Assembly: GCF_003675325.1 (NCBI RefSeq)
Contig: NZ_CP033073.1
Coordinates: forward strand, 5,332,001 to 5,396,000
Direction: 5' to 3'
Length of the DNA stretch: 64,000 nucleotides
Source: Streptomyces dangxiongensis
GTDB lineage: Bacteria > Actinomycetota > Actinomycetes > Streptomycetales > Streptomycetaceae
Shown here: piece by piece, positions 63,306-64,000 of the stretch
How the letters are laid out: every line of letters starts with the position of its first letter
Numbering within the stretch: position 1 is the first letter of the stretch
Program-made: the position numbers and the translations under genes
Notes under the pieces: generated by a model
Database searches by the model: none
Told to the model about the DNA's origin: nothing
The model's input: the letters and a program-made list of their open reading frames with translations, nothing else

Positions 63306-64000
63306 TCAGGAGCCTCCATCGTGGGTGAGCAGGTGGAGCAGGGGGCCGTCACCGGGGAGCGGCTCTGCTCCCTCCCAGGCGCGGGCGAGCGCGCCTACGG
63401 TGCCGAGTTCGCCGACGAGGACCCCGCCGACCAGGCGTTCGTCGCGGACGACGACCTTGCGGTAGGTGCCCCGGGTGGCGTCGGCGAGCCGCACCACGTC
63501 GTCGCCGGGGCGTGCCTCGGTGTCGCCGAACGCGGCGAGGTCGAACGGGGAGCCGGGGCCGGTGAGGGTCAGCCGGGTCAGGGAGCGGGTGCCGAGGTAG
63601 CGGGCGTCCGGCTCGCCGGCGAGCAGCCGGGCGAGCACGTCGGCCTGTTCCAGCGCGGGGGCGGCCAGGCCGTAGACGGTGCCGTCGTGCTGGGCGCAGT
63701 CGCCGACGGCGTGGATGTGCGGGTCGGAGGTGCGCAGCGCGTCGTCCACGAGGACGCCCTTGTGGACGGCGAGCCCGGCCTGTTCCGCCAGGCCGGTGCG
63801 CGGGCGCACCCCGCAGGCGACCACGACGAGGTCGGCGTCCAGGGCGTAGCCGTCGGCCAGTTCCACCGAGCGGACCGCGCCCGCGACGCAGCGCACGTCC
63901 CGCACCCGGCACTCGGTGTGCACCTCGACGCCCAGGTCCGTCAGGTGCCGCAGCACCAGCCGGGAGGCGTCCGGGTCGAGCTGGCGTTCCATGAGCCGTT
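63306..64000 (-). CDS. NirB-like FAD-dependent oxidoreductase (5' end outside window)
   Basis: The C-terminal 231 residues or so of an FAD/NAD(P) oxidoreductase similar to the N-terminal third of NirB are visible, open to the right edge. Landmarks are RLMERQLDPDASRLVLRHL, VACGVRPRTGLAEQAGL, HIHAVGDCAQHDGTVYGLAAPALEQADVLA and RGTYRKVVVRDERLVGGVLVG. There is no iron-sulfur or siroheme domain before the stop. It is the first visible gene of the operon with nirB and nirD and may supply electrons or be a reductase paralogue. Confidence 0.85.
   Translation of the reverse strand, partial: RLMERQLDPDASRLVLRHLTDLGVEVHTECRVRDVRCVAGAVRSVELADGYALDADLVVVACGVRPRTGLAEQAGLAVHKGVLVDDALRTSDPHIHAVGDCAQHDGTVYGLAAPALEQADVLARLLAGEPDARYLGTRSLTRLTLTGPGSPFDLAAFGDTEARPGDDVVRLADATRGTYRKVVVRDERLVGGVLVGELGTVGALARAWEGAEPLPGDGPLLHLLTHDGGS

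Overview
The window is very GC-rich and dense, with short intergenic gaps, GTG and ATGA/GTGA-coupled starts, Tat/lipobox secretion signals and whole families typical of Streptomyces (DUF397/DUF5753 pairs, EACC1, DasR-type operators, sugar importers without their own ATPase). I read it as a chromosomal segment of a Streptomyces species. By eye I found no TTA codon in a called gene, no tRNA or rRNA gene, no CRISPR array and no insertion sequence.

Core backbone: the actinobacterial order phoH - ybeY - CorC/CNNM protein - cytidine-deaminase-like protein - era - recO - uppS - zur - glyS is recognisable from about 2.3 kb to 39.2 kb, with accessory islands between its members. leuA with a Leu-rich leader peptide, dusB, ppdK and nirBD are further housekeeping or central-metabolism genes.

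Region by region: 0-2.1 kb, a truncated glucarate-dehydratase-like gene and a PfkB sugar kinase. 2.3-5.5 kb, phoH-ybeY-corC-yjbR. 5.6-8.0 kb, an MFS exporter divergent from an XRE regulator. 8.05-11.2 kb, a zinc-less cytidine-deaminase relative, a coupled amtB-glnK pair behind a GlnR-like box, and era. 11.2-16.5 kb, an XRE regulator divergent from an SDR/epimerase, a GH1 beta-glucosidase, a GNAT, and an M4 metalloprotease followed by its emfourin-type inhibitor. 16.6-19.4 kb, leuA with its leader, and a TerB-like zinc-ribbon protein. 19.9-27.5 kb, a secreted sialidase beside a DapA/NanA-family lyase and a four-gene Opp-type importer that includes a permease-ATPase fusion, a likely sialic acid uptake locus. 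27.7-31.4 kb, a WhiJ/AbaA-type DUF5753-DUF397 pair, two small coupled genes, and an EACC1 plus caspase-like protease pair resembling a biological-conflict module. 31.4-39.2 kb, recO, uppS, a secreted histidine phosphatase, zur-znuBCA with Zur boxes, and glyS.

39.4-48.8 kb holds a TetR gene, a wrecked GH18 chitinase gene (internal inversion, deletion and frameshift) that still carries two DasR-like operators, an AKR-TetR operon behind a clean palindrome, a two-gene operon for a protein with five exact 11-residue repeats, an MFS exporter, dusB and a membrane sulfatase-like enzyme. 49.1-53.8 kb holds two (alpha/alpha)6 carbohydrate-active enzymes divergent from a ROK repressor. 54.3-64 kb holds ppdK, a sugar ABC importer (binding protein plus two permeases) and a nitrite reductase operon whose first gene runs off the right edge.

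The most unusual items are the caspase with a DivIVA-like motif and a possible PH-like tail, the inverted and deleted chitinase, the sialidase/fused-transporter locus, the 11-mer repeat protein and the degenerate deaminase.
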